NCBI GenBank assembly: GCA_002473085.1
Contig: DKTP01000009.1
Coordinates: 1 to 43,079, forward strand
Direction of reading: 5' to 3'
DNA: 43,079 nt
Source: Anaerolineales bacterium UBA7227
Lineage (GTDB): Bacteria > Chloroflexota > Anaerolineae > Anaerolineales > Villigracilaceae
Shown: positions 28,630 through 36,203 of the stretch, piece after piece
Position numbering within the stretch: the first letter of the stretch is position 1
Layout: every line of letters begins with the position of its first letter
Position numbers and translations under genes: made by a program
Notes under the pieces: generated by a model
Database searches by the model: none
Told to the model about the DNA's origin: nothing
What the model saw: only the letters and a program-made list of their open reading frames with translations

Positions 28630-29529
28630 TCACGGACGCGCGCGCGGCGCCAGCAGCCATCCATCGAAGACCTTGCAGGTATCGTCAAAGGCGTTGAAAT
28701 GCTGGAATAGCTGCGGATCGGTCTTCAGGGCGGCGGCCATCCCGGCCAGCGACAGGGTTTCGCCGGCAGCCTGGTACTTTTCAAACGGGGGCACGCCGCT
28801 CACGCCGGTGGTCCCAACGGGGATGACGACCACCCAGTCTTTCCAAAGCGGCACGTGCATGTCGAAGTTGACCGCGACAATGGCCTCCGCGCTGGTTTGA
28901 TATTTGCTGGAATATGCGTCCAAAGTATCCCCGCTCGCCACGCGATGTATCACCAATTTGGGATTCGTTCCGAACGGGACGTCCAGGGCGTGGCCGCAGA
29001 CGCCGGGCGCGGGAGTGGGGGTACCGGCCGGCAGCCCCCCGGCGGAGAGCGTGAGGAAGATGAGCGGGGCGGGCGTGAACGATTCGAAAGTGACCGCCAT
29101 GGCCGGGTTGACCCAGTCTGTGGCCGCGGCGGTGGACGGGCCGGTGGGAAGGGGCAGACTGGCGGCGGAAGCGGCCGGCGCAGGCTTTGAAACGGGAGGC
29201 GCCAGGAAGGAAAGGTAAGGACGCGCCCACCACAACGCGGAAAGGACGAGTCCCAGGATCAGAACCAGAAGCAGGGCCCGCCCGGACCGTCCCTTCGCGC
29301 GTTCGCCGCGCAACTCTGGAGGCAGGGGGCCGGCGCGCTCAGCCTGGTAAACCGGGCAGCTCACATGGCCGCGAGTAAAACAGACCTCAGCCTGGTAGGA
29401 CGGCTTTATGGGAGCGGGCGGCCTGGCGCGAAAGCAGTAATTCCACGGGGATGGATATGAGATGGCGGTATCGGGATCGTCATTCAGTCCCAGGTACGGA
29501 CAGATTTCCGAGGGCGCGTCGCTTTTCAT
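28630..29529 (-). CDS. Membrane-anchored LysM-domain protein
   Basis: A 299-aa protein. The cytoplasmic N-terminus has a Cys-rich patch (ICPYLGLNDD ... NYCFRARPP ... VCFTRGHVSCPVY) reminiscent of a small metal-binding module. It is followed by one membrane span near residues 85-105 (ALLLVLILGLVLSALWWA), a Pro/Ala-rich linker, and a LysM-like C-terminal part with VIHRVASGDTLDAYSSKYQT followed by AEAIVAVN. LysM domains bind peptidoglycan or chitin-type polymers, so it may anchor polysaccharide machinery to the wall. The ATG at 29529 is chosen over a TTG two codons earlier. The gene sits between the kinase and the phosphatase. Confidence 0.8.
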   Translation of the reverse strand: MKSDAPSEICPYLGLNDDPDTAISYPSPWNYCFRARPPAPIKPSYQAEVCFTRGHVSCPVYQAERAGPLPPELRGERAKGRSGRALLLVLILGLVLSALWWARPYLSFLAPPVSKPAPAASAASLPLPTGPSTAAATDWVNPAMAVTFESFTPAPLIFLTLSAGGLPAGTPTPAPGVCGHALDVPFGTNPKLVIHRVASGDTLDAYSSKYQTSAEAIVAVNFDMHVPLWKDWVVVIPVGTTGVSGVPPFEKYQAAGETLSLAGMAAALKTDPQLFQHFNAFDDTCKVFDGWLLAPRARP

Positions 29530-29549
29530 AGTCAAAGAAGACGAAATCT

Positions 29550-31487
29550 CTATAATTTCAAGACCGAATCTTCTTCGGCGGCGGCGTCCGCTTCGGTCTT
29601 CCGGCGGCCGTTGCCGTTGAACGGCATTAATTTCCGCGTCAAGCGGTTAATGCGCGAATGCTTTCCGTTGCCGCGTTCCTCGCCGGAATAGGCGTAATAA
29701 CGGTAACCGGAGTGATAGGGGGAATAGTGGCGATAGCCGCCGTAATAATCGGCGCGGTCGCGCGGGATGCGATTGAGGACGACTCCGACGACGCGCGCGC
29801 CGGCTCGATTCAACATTTCCAGCGTGGCGCGGGCGGAATCAACGTGGGTATGGCCCGGATGGATGACGAGAATAACGGCGTCCACTTTGGCGGCCAGCAC
29901 TTGCACGTCCGCGACAATGGCCGGGGGACTGTCCAAAATAACCAGGTCGGCGTCCCGCCCGACTTCCTGCAAGATTTGCTCCATGCGGGCGGAGCCGAGC
30001 AGTTCGGCCGGGTTGGGAGGCAGGCTCCCGCTCGTCAAGACCGCAGTCGTCCCGGTTTGCACATCTATTTTTTGGGCGACCAGGTTAACCGCCACGTCGC
30101 TCCGAAACAGGTCCGTGAGACCTAGTTTGTTCGACAAGCCCAAAAAGCGATGGATGCGTGGACGGCGCAGATCCGTGTCGATGAGCGTGACGCGCTTTCC
30201 TCCCTGCGCCGCGATGGCCGCCAGGTTCGCGGAAATGGTGGTCTTGCCGTCGCCGGGCGCGGCGCTGGTGACCAGCAAACGCCGGATGGGACGGTCCACG
30301 CCGGCGAATTCGAGGTTCGCGCGCAGGAGGCGGAAGGCCTCCGAAACCGGCGAACGCGGCTGGCGGATGACGTAGAGGCTTTCCTCGCTCCCAGGTTCGT
30401 ATTGAATCTGGGCGATGTAGCCAACCACCGGCAGTCCCAGGGCCTGTTCCACGTCTTCCATGGTTTTAAGGGTATCGTCAAGGTATTCGATTAGAAAGGC
30501 GATTCCTGCCGCCAGCATCAGTCCCACCGCGCCGGCCAAAGCGGATGTCTGAAGGGGACGAGGGCTGATGGGAAGCGTGGGCGCGACGGCCGGTTCCACC
30601 TGCACTACGTTGGGCGTGTTCTGGGCCTTCGCCAGCCGGACCTGCTCCAGGTTATTGAGCAGGCTCACGTAGATATTTTGGTAAAGATTCAGCGTGGTCT
30701 GCAATTGATTCAAGCCGGCGGAAGTATTGACGCCCTGATCCACGGGCTGGCCCAGCACCACCAGGTTGGTATACACCTGCTGGTAAAGCGCCAGCAGCGG
30801 CTGGAGCTGCGCCAGCTGGGCCTGCTTGTCAATGAGCTCCGCCTGCTGTTCCGCCGTCGGGTATCGGAGTTTTTGCAGGACGGCGATATCGTTTTGAAGC
30901 GCGGCCACCTGTTCCTGCAATTTTTCGATCTGCGCCTGCACCTGGGTCAGCTGATCCTGCACGGTCGCCGCGGAAATTTCATTGATCCGCGTTTGCAGCG
31001 TGGAAATCTGCGATTGCACCTGGGTGATTTGATCCTGCAAATTCTTCTCGGAGGCGTTATAGCGCACCGACTGAAGTTCCTCGTTTTGGGCAATGAGGAC
31101 CGAGACCAGCACATTGGCAATATCCACCGTCCGCTGCGGATCGGCGTCGGTCACCGTCAGTTGGACAAATTGGGTGTCGCCGACCTGCTGCGCGGAGGCC
31201 TGTTTTGCGTTTACGGCATAGCCCAATTCTTCGGAGGCCGCCCTCAGCACCTTGTCGGTGGTCAGCAGTTGAATATAAGTCTGCGCCAATTGCCGGCTGT
31301 CCAGATAGGAATAGTAATCAGCCGTAGAGCCTTGCGCGGCGCGCAGGATCACAAAGCGGGTACTGGCCTGATAGATCGGCGTCTGGCTGGCGCTGAAAAA
31401 ATAGCCGGCCGCCGCTCCCAGCGCCAGTCCCAGGATGCCCAGCCAAAGCCAGCGGCGCGCCAAGGCAAAATAACGTTTTAATTCCAT
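29550..31487 (-). CDS. Wzc-like polysaccharide co-polymerase and BY-kinase
   Basis: A 645-aa two-part protein. Residues 1-340 are a Wzz-type chain-length determinant: a first span at about 14-32, a long periplasmic coiled coil with many Gln, and a second span around 315-335. Residues 360-600 are a bacterial tyrosine kinase with Walker A SAAPGDGKTT, Walker A' LIDTDLRRP and Walker B DLVILDSPP. The C-terminus has a Tyr cluster (YYGGYRHYSPYHSGYRYYAY) that is the usual autophosphorylation tail. Together these control polymer length in capsule/EPS export. The start at 31487 (MELKRYFALARRW) follows GGGAG. It lies after a 329-base gap from the DegT gene. Confidence 0.94.
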   Translation of the reverse strand: MELKRYFALARRWLWLGILGLALGAAAGYFFSASQTPIYQASTRFVILRAAQGSTADYYSYLDSRQLAQTYIQLLTTDKVLRAASEELGYAVNAKQASAQQVGDTQFVQLTVTDADPQRTVDIANVLVSVLIAQNEELQSVRYNASEKNLQDQITQVQSQISTLQTRINEISAATVQDQLTQVQAQIEKLQEQVAALQNDIAVLQKLRYPTAEQQAELIDKQAQLAQLQPLLALYQQVYTNLVVLGQPVDQGVNTSAGLNQLQTTLNLYQNIYVSLLNNLEQVRLAKAQNTPNVVQVEPAVAPTLPISPRPLQTSALAGAVGLMLAAGIAFLIEYLDDTLKTMEDVEQALGLPVVGYIAQIQYEPGSEESLYVIRQPRSPVSEAFRLLRANLEFAGVDRPIRRLLVTSAAPGDGKTTISANLAAIAAQGGKRVTLIDTDLRRPRIHRFLGLSNKLGLTDLFRSDVAVNLVAQKIDVQTGTTAVLTSGSLPPNPAELLGSARMEQILQEVGRDADLVILDSPPAIVADVQVLAAKVDAVILVIHPGHTHVDSARATLEMLNRAGARVVGVVLNRIPRDRADYYGGYRHYSPYHSGYRYYAYSGEERGNGKHSRINRLTRKLMPFNGNGRRKTEADAAAEEDSVLKL

Positions 31488-31816
31488 GAAATACTCCCGG
31501 CAGATCTCGCGCTACCGAAACAGTATGCGCGGGTTTTCATCGTCCGAAGGAATAGACCGCCTGTAACCGCGCGGCGGGCGCCGCCAGGGGAAAGCGCGCA
31601 ACACGCTCCGCGCAGAAGACGTTCCATAACGTCGGCAGACTTATGCAAAACATCAACTTTTTCGTATTGTCAATACTTCGCGAAAGCCACGCGTAACTTG
31701 CGCTCTCTAGCGCAAATCTGGCGGTAGAGACCGTCAAATACGCACTTTCGTGATTTGCTGATTGTAACAGGCTTCTTCCAGGAGAACTATTGAAATTTCC
31801 GTTCAAACCATTCGCG
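31488..31816. other. Gene-free gap with two compact palindromes upstream of the kinase gene
   Basis: No reading frame here looks real. Two palindromes stand out: GTATTG-T-CAATAC (31664-31676) and TTGCGC-TCTCTA-GCGCAA (31698-31715). The second has the 6-6-6 geometry of Crp-type operators. No confident -35/-10 pair or terminator was found. Confidence 0.5.
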
Positions 31817-32977
31817 TCATTCGCCAGGACGGGCGTTCTCCTGCAGCGTTTCCCGGATGGCCTGCGCCACCCATTCTACCTGCTCCTCGCGCATGGCGGG
31901 ATACAGCGGCAGGGTCACTTCGCGCGCCGCCGCTTCTTCCGTGACGGGAAGCGCCGCGCCGCGCTTCATCCATTCCTCCTCGTAGACCTGGAAGCGGTGC
32001 GCCGGAGGGTAATGGATGCTGGTCTGGATGCCGCGCGACTTGAGTCCTTCCATGAACTGGATGCGGTCGACGCCGGGCGGAAGCAGCGCGGGCATGATGT
32101 GTTCGCACCCAACGCCGCGTTCCTTCGCAAACGGGACCTGGACTTCCGGGGCCAGTTCGCTCAACAGCTCGCGGTAGAGCGCGGTCAGTTTTTTGCGGCG
32201 GGCGTTGTTGGCGGGCAATTTTTTCAGTTGAGCGCGTCCCAGCGCGGCGCGGATCTCGTCAATGCGGTAGTTGTAGCCGAGGTCCACCACGTCGTAAGTG
32301 TAGGCGTGGCCTTTGTGACGGTCCCAGCTCAGCGAGGTCATCCCGTGCGAGCGCAGGATGCGGAGTTTTTCCGCCAGCGCGTCGTCGTCGGTGGTCAACA
32401 TCCCGCCCTCGCCGGTGGTCATGTTCTTGTTGGAGAAGAAACTGAAGCAGCCCACCGCGCCCCAGGCGCCGAGGGCGCGTCCCTCCAGCGTGGAGCCGAT
32501 GGAATGGGCCGCGTCCTCCAAAACGGTCAGGTTGTGCCGGCGGGCGATCTCCATGATGGCGGGCATGTCGCAGGCGTACCCGGCGTAGTGCATGATCAGG
32601 ATGGCGCGCGTCCGCTCGGTGATGAGCGATTCGATGGAGTCCGGCGAGATGGTCAGCCAGTCGAGGCTTTCCACGTCCGCGAAGACCGGCGCCGCGCCCG
32701 TGTAGCGCACTGCATTAGCGGTGGCGACGAACGTCAGCGAGGGGACGATCACCTCGTCGCCCGCGCCCACTCCGGCTGCGAGGCAGGCCAGATGCAGGGC
32801 CGCGGTGGCGTTGGTGACCGCCAGCGCGTGCTTCGCGCCGATGAAGGCCGCAAAGTCCTGCTCGAACCCAGCGGTGACCTCGCCCATGCTCAACCAGCGG
32901 GAACGGATCACCTTCTGAACGGCTTCTTCTTCCTCGAGGCCAAAATCAATATCCGCCAGCGGAACGCGCCATTCCAT
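31817..32977 (-). CDS. DegT/DnrJ/EryC1-family sugar aminotransferase
   Basis: A 386-aa PLP-dependent aminotransferase. The PLP lysine lies in the FFSNKNMTTGEGG block (about residue 187), with EDAAHSIGST supplying the Asp/His cofactor contacts and SLTFVATANAV the phosphate-binding region. The C-terminus carries the SIHYPPAHRF motif. Enzymes of this family transfer amino groups to nucleotide-bound 4-keto or 3-keto sugars for surface glycans. The ATG at 32977 follows the nucleotidyltransferase stop (TAG-ATG) directly and the preceding GGAGG serves as its ribosome site, so the two are coupled. Confidence 0.93.
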   Translation of the reverse strand: MEWRVPLADIDFGLEEEEAVQKVIRSRWLSMGEVTAGFEQDFAAFIGAKHALAVTNATAALHLACLAAGVGAGDEVIVPSLTFVATANAVRYTGAAPVFADVESLDWLTISPDSIESLITERTRAILIMHYAGYACDMPAIMEIARRHNLTVLEDAAHSIGSTLEGRALGAWGAVGCFSFFSNKNMTTGEGGMLTTDDDALAEKLRILRSHGMTSLSWDRHKGHAYTYDVVDLGYNYRIDEIRAALGRAQLKKLPANNARRKKLTALYRELLSELAPEVQVPFAKERGVGCEHIMPALLPPGVDRIQFMEGLKSRGIQTSIHYPPAHRFQVYEEEWMKRGAALPVTEEAAAREVTLPLYPAMREEQVEWVAQAIRETLQENARPGE

Positions 32978-33691
32978 CTAGACCTCCTCCGATAAGAATC
33001 GGGACCTCATCTTTACGAAATCCTCGTTCGCCTGGGCGTAATCGTCCGGGCGGCCGAGGTCCATCCAATAGCCGTCGAAATTATAGCCGTTTACGCGTTC
33101 GCCGGCGTCAATCAATTTCAGGATCAGGTCGGGGAAATCAAGGTACGCGCCGCGAGGGATGTACTCTATCACGCGCGGCTCAAAGACGTAAAGCCCCATG
33201 CTGACGGTATACTCGGTGGTCGGCTTCTCGATATACCCCATGACCCGGTCGTCCTCGCCCCACTGGATCACGCCCAGGTCTATCTTGACCCGGCGGCGGT
33301 GCGCGGCGATCGTGGCGATACCGCCCTTCTGCCGATGGAACGCGACCAGTTTTCTCAGACTGAGGGTGGTCAACACGTCGCCGTTGGTCACCAGGAAAGT
33401 CTTGTCGAGGCCCGGCACCAGCGCAATGGGACCGGCCGTGCCAAGCGGTTCGTCTTCCTTGCTGTAGGTGATGTCCAGGTCCCATTGCGCGCCGCTGCCG
33501 AAGTAGGCCCGCAGCAAACTTGCCAAATGCCCCACCGTCAACACCACATGGTTCACCCCGGAGCGTTTCATCTGGCGCAGCAACACCTCCAAAATCGGCA
33601 TATCGCCGATGGGCATCAACGGTTTGGGAAGGATGGTCGTATACGGCGCGAGCCGCGCTCCTTTTCCGCCCGCCAAAATAACAGCCCTCAT
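32978..33691 (-). CDS. Sugar-phosphate nucleotidyltransferase
   Basis: A 237-aa enzyme with the nucleotidyltransferase signature ILAGGKGARLAPYT (residues 5-18), PKPLMPIGDMPILEVLL, the metal-binding NGDVLT, and the late YWMDLGRPDDYAQAN. It is of the compact type (NDP-hexose synthase without C-terminal extension), like those that activate amino sugars for legionaminic/pseudaminic acid or other surface glycans. It makes NDP-sugar from sugar 1-phosphate and NTP. GAGGAG lies before the ATG at 33691. It lies between the LegB-like dehydratase and the DegT aminotransferase, a common order in nucleotide-sugar operons. Confidence 0.92.
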   Translation of the reverse strand: MRAVILAGGKGARLAPYTTILPKPLMPIGDMPILEVLLRQMKRSGVNHVVLTVGHLASLLRAYFGSGAQWDLDITYSKEDEPLGTAGPIALVPGLDKTFLVTNGDVLTTLSLRKLVAFHRQKGGIATIAAHRRRVKIDLGVIQWGEDDRVMGYIEKPTTEYTVSMGLYVFEPRVIEYIPRGAYLDFPDLILKLIDAGERVNGYNFDGYWMDLGRPDDYAQANEDFVKMRSRFLSEEV

Positions 33692-33742
33692 GGTCTCCTC
33701 TTTGTCCTTTCAGGTATGACGAACCCGGCGCGGCCTCCGCGC

Positions 33743-34750
33743 TCAAAATTCATATTTTCCCGGCTGGTACAGATCCAAGCGCTCTCGGATCCAGGCGATC
33801 GTCCGCTCGAGGCCGTCGTCGAAACCGACCTTCGGCGCCCAGTTCAACTTCTGGCGCGCCAGGCGATTGTCTGAGAGGAGGCGCTGCACCTCGGATTTTT
33901 CGGGACGCAGCCGCTGCCGTTCGACCTCGACGCGGATCGGTCTCCCGAGGCGCGCCGCGACCTTTTCGGCCACCTCTCCCACGCGGACTTCGACTCCCGT
34001 CCCCAGGTTGAAGACGCCTCCCTCGACTCCCGGCGCGGACGCGGCCGCCATGAAGCCCGCCACCGTGTCGCTGACGTAGGTGAAGTCGCGCGTCGTGTCC
34101 ACGTTGCCGAGACGGATGATGTCGCGCGTCAAGGCCTGCGTGATGATGGCGGGGATGACGGCGCGCGCCGATTGCCGCGGCCCGAAGGTGTTGAACGGTC
34201 TCACCGTGACGACAGGCAAATTGTAGGCGCAGTAAAAACTTTCGGCCAGTTTGTCCGCGCCGATTTTGCTGGCCGAGTAGGGAGACTGTCCCTGAAGCGG
34301 GTGATTCTCGTCTATCGGGACGCGGAGGGCGGTCCCGTACACCTCGCTGGTGGAGGTGTGGATGAGCCGCGGCGTCTTTAGATCGCGGCAGGCCATCAGC
34401 GCGTTCAACGTCCCCATGAAGTTGACCTCGGCGGCGTCGGCCGGGTGACGGTAGGAATACGGGATGGAGATCAGCGCGCCGAGGTGGAAGACCGTCTCAC
34501 AGTCGCGAAACGCGGCGTGGACGGCGGCGGCGTCGCGCAGGTCGCCGGGGATGATCTCGAGGCGTTCGGCCAGTTCGGGCGGGCACATCCGCAGAAAACC
34601 GGGGTCGCCGCGCGAGTTGTAACGCACAAAGGCGCGCACCCGCGCGCCCTCGGCGAGCAGGGCCTCTACAAGGCTGCTCCCGATGAAGCCTCCCGCGCCG
34701 GTCACGGCTACGCGCCTGCCCTGCCATTGAGAAGCGTATGTGGTTGTCAA
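33743..34750 (-). CDS. NAD-dependent sugar epimerase/dehydratase, LegB-like, TTG start
   Basis: A 335-aa extended short-chain dehydrogenase. Gly-rich NAD motif VTGAGGFIGSSLVEALL (residues 16-32), catalytic STSEVYG and YSASKIGADKL (Tyr and Lys), and a sugar-binding PFNTFGPRQSARAVIP region are all present. The RAFVRYNSRGDPGFL stretch after the first Rossmann unit is characteristic of LegB-type NDP-GlcNAc 4,6-dehydratases. The start is a TTG at 34750, set by an AAGGAGG six bases upstream; there is no nearer ATG. It probably begins a sugar-modification step feeding the adjacent aminotransferase. Confidence 0.9.
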   Translation of the reverse strand: MTTTYASQWQGRRVAVTGAGGFIGSSLVEALLAEGARVRAFVRYNSRGDPGFLRMCPPELAERLEIIPGDLRDAAAVHAAFRDCETVFHLGALISIPYSYRHPADAAEVNFMGTLNALMACRDLKTPRLIHTSTSEVYGTALRVPIDENHPLQGQSPYSASKIGADKLAESFYCAYNLPVVTVRPFNTFGPRQSARAVIPAIITQALTRDIIRLGNVDTTRDFTYVSDTVAGFMAAASAPGVEGGVFNLGTGVEVRVGEVAEKVAARLGRPIRVEVERQRLRPEKSEVQRLLSDNRLARQKLNWAPKVGFDDGLERTIAWIRERLDLYQPGKYEF

Positions 34751-34942
34751 ATCCAGCCTCCTTCATGGATGAAGCGTCCTGCACAGTCAGCCGACGCTGG
34801 AGAAGGTCTTTTAACAAAGCGTATCACGCGCTGGCGCGCTTTTGCAAGAGGCCGTTTTCGACGACGCTGGCCCCCTGTTCCCGCCGCCGGTCCGCCCGGC
34901 AGGAAGCCGCGGCGCGCGGACAATAAACAGCCGGCCGGGTTT

Positions 34943-35452
34943 TCAGTGATGCCGTTTGCGCTGGAACTGTCCTGCGTTCAACTCCAGCGGGACCCGCCGC
35001 CTGTTCATCAGAGTCAGCAGCACGCGCGCCCGCTCGCTGCCCGGCAGACGCGCGTCGAAGATGGCTTCGTAGCCTGCAAACGCGCCGTCCTGGATCAGCA
35101 CCGCGTCTCCCCGCTTCAGGCGGTCAAAGGTCTCCCCGCCGGCCGCTTCGATCTCGTTCACGCGGCGGCGAATGGCGTGGACCAGACCGTCGGAGATGGT
35201 CCCGGGTTCGCCGTTAAACGTAACCAGCCCCTGCGAGAACGGGATCCATTGGACGCAGGCGAAGCCGGTCTTTTCCAGATCGACATGGAGAAATAAATAT
35301 CCGGGAAAATACGGCCTCAGGGTACGGCTGCGCGGGTTGACAGGATGTACGCGCAAGCGGGGATAAAAGACCTCCAGGCGCCGGGCGCATAGTTCCCGCC
35401 ACAAGGCGGATTCCTTGTTGGGCTTGCTGCGAACAACATACCAATTCAGCAT
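34943..35452 (-). CDS. NusG-family specialised antiterminator (RfaH/UpxY/LoaP type)
   Basis: A 169-aa protein with an NGN domain (residues 1-100: WYVVRSKPNKESALWRELCA, YPRLRVHP, YFPGYLFLHVDLE) and a C-terminal KOW domain (about 110-165: RLKRGDAVLIQDGAFAGYEA). Such NusG paralogues attach to RNA polymerase at specific operons to prevent premature termination in long polysaccharide gene clusters. It is the first gene of the minus-strand exopolysaccharide block and has its own promoter. The basic tail QRKRHH is unusual. The main housekeeping NusG lies elsewhere, so this is an operon-specific one by context. Confidence 0.92.
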   Translation of the reverse strand: MLNWYVVRSKPNKESALWRELCARRLEVFYPRLRVHPVNPRSRTLRPYFPGYLFLHVDLEKTGFACVQWIPFSQGLVTFNGEPGTISDGLVHAIRRRVNEIEAAGGETFDRLKRGDAVLIQDGAFAGYEAIFDARLPGSERARVLLTLMNRRRVPLELNAGQFQRKRHH

Positions 35453-35468
35453 TTCTTATTGTCTCCAC

Positions 35469-35514
35469 ACTGATTGAGCGGAATCAGTATACATCGATTT
35501 TCCGCGTGAGGCAA
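35469..35514 (-). promoter_or_regulatory. Promoter and overlapping palindrome of the exopolysaccharide operon
   Basis: On the minus strand -35 TTGCCT (35514-35509), exactly 17 bases, and -10 TATACT (35491-35486). A perfect 7-6-7 palindrome ACTGATT-N6-AATCAGT (35469-35488) overlaps the -10 and the predicted start near 35479, so a repressor or start-site hairpin is possible. Confidence 0.6.
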
Positions 35515-35543
35515 TGAGAATCTGTCGAAAAACGACGACGAAA

Positions 35544-36179
35544 CTACCCCCGGTTTCCCGGCGTCTCCTTTCGCTCCCGCGCTTGCGCGCGGACGAAAAA
35601 TATCCTCTGCAAGGCGGTGAAATTGGCGAAGACGGCGATGAACCAGGCCGCGATGACGGGCCGGTTGAACAGCAGCAGCGGGCCCAACACCAGGTAGCGC
35701 TCGACGCGCGTCAGGAAGCCGACTTTGGCCGAGAATCCCACTGCCTCGGCGCGGGCCTTGACGTACGAGACCAGCACCGTCCCGGCTGCGGCCGCGAACG
35801 TGGCAATGGCAGACAGCCCGTCGCCGATGGTCGAGAAATGGACCAGCAGCCCGCCGAGGACGGCCAGTTCTGAATAGCGATCCGTCACCGAATCCACGAA
35901 GGCGCCCCAATCGCTGGCGTCGCCGCGCAGGCGCGCCATCGTCCCGTCCAGCGCGTCGAACGGCGTAGTAAGAAGCATCAGCAGCCCGCCTAGGCTGATC
36001 TGTCCGCGCGAGACGAAATACGCGGCGGCGAAATTCCCCGCCAGGCCGAGCAGCGTCATCGTGTTGGGAGTCAGCCCGATGCGGTTGAAGAACGCGGCCA
36101 CGGGGTCGAGAAACCACTTGAACCAGATCCTCATGCGGTCGCTGAATTCGATTTTGGGTTTGATGTCCAGTTTCTCCAA
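35544..36179 (-). CDS. CDP-alcohol phosphatidyltransferase
   Basis: A 211-aa membrane enzyme with the full CDP-alcohol phosphotransferase signature D-x2-DG-x2-AR-x8-G-x3-D-x3-D in DALDGTMARLRG, then GAFVDSVTDR (residues about 75-101). It has about six membrane spans. The family joins a CDP-activated lipid or alcohol to an acceptor such as glycerol phosphate or inositol phosphate. The specific acceptor is not readable from this sequence, but phosphatidylglycerophosphate- or phosphatidylinositol-type synthesis is typical. The start is a TTG at 36179, with AAAGGA six bases before it. It follows FtsK by 24 bases. Confidence 0.9.
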   Translation of the reverse strand: MEKLDIKPKIEFSDRMRIWFKWFLDPVAAFFNRIGLTPNTMTLLGLAGNFAAAYFVSRGQISLGGLLMLLTTPFDALDGTMARLRGDASDWGAFVDSVTDRYSELAVLGGLLVHFSTIGDGLSAIATFAAAAGTVLVSYVKARAEAVGFSAKVGFLTRVERYLVLGPLLLFNRPVIAAWFIAVFANFTALQRIFFVRAQARERKETPGNRG

Positions 36180-36203
36180 GTTAGGTCCTTTACGTTTCCA
36201 GGT

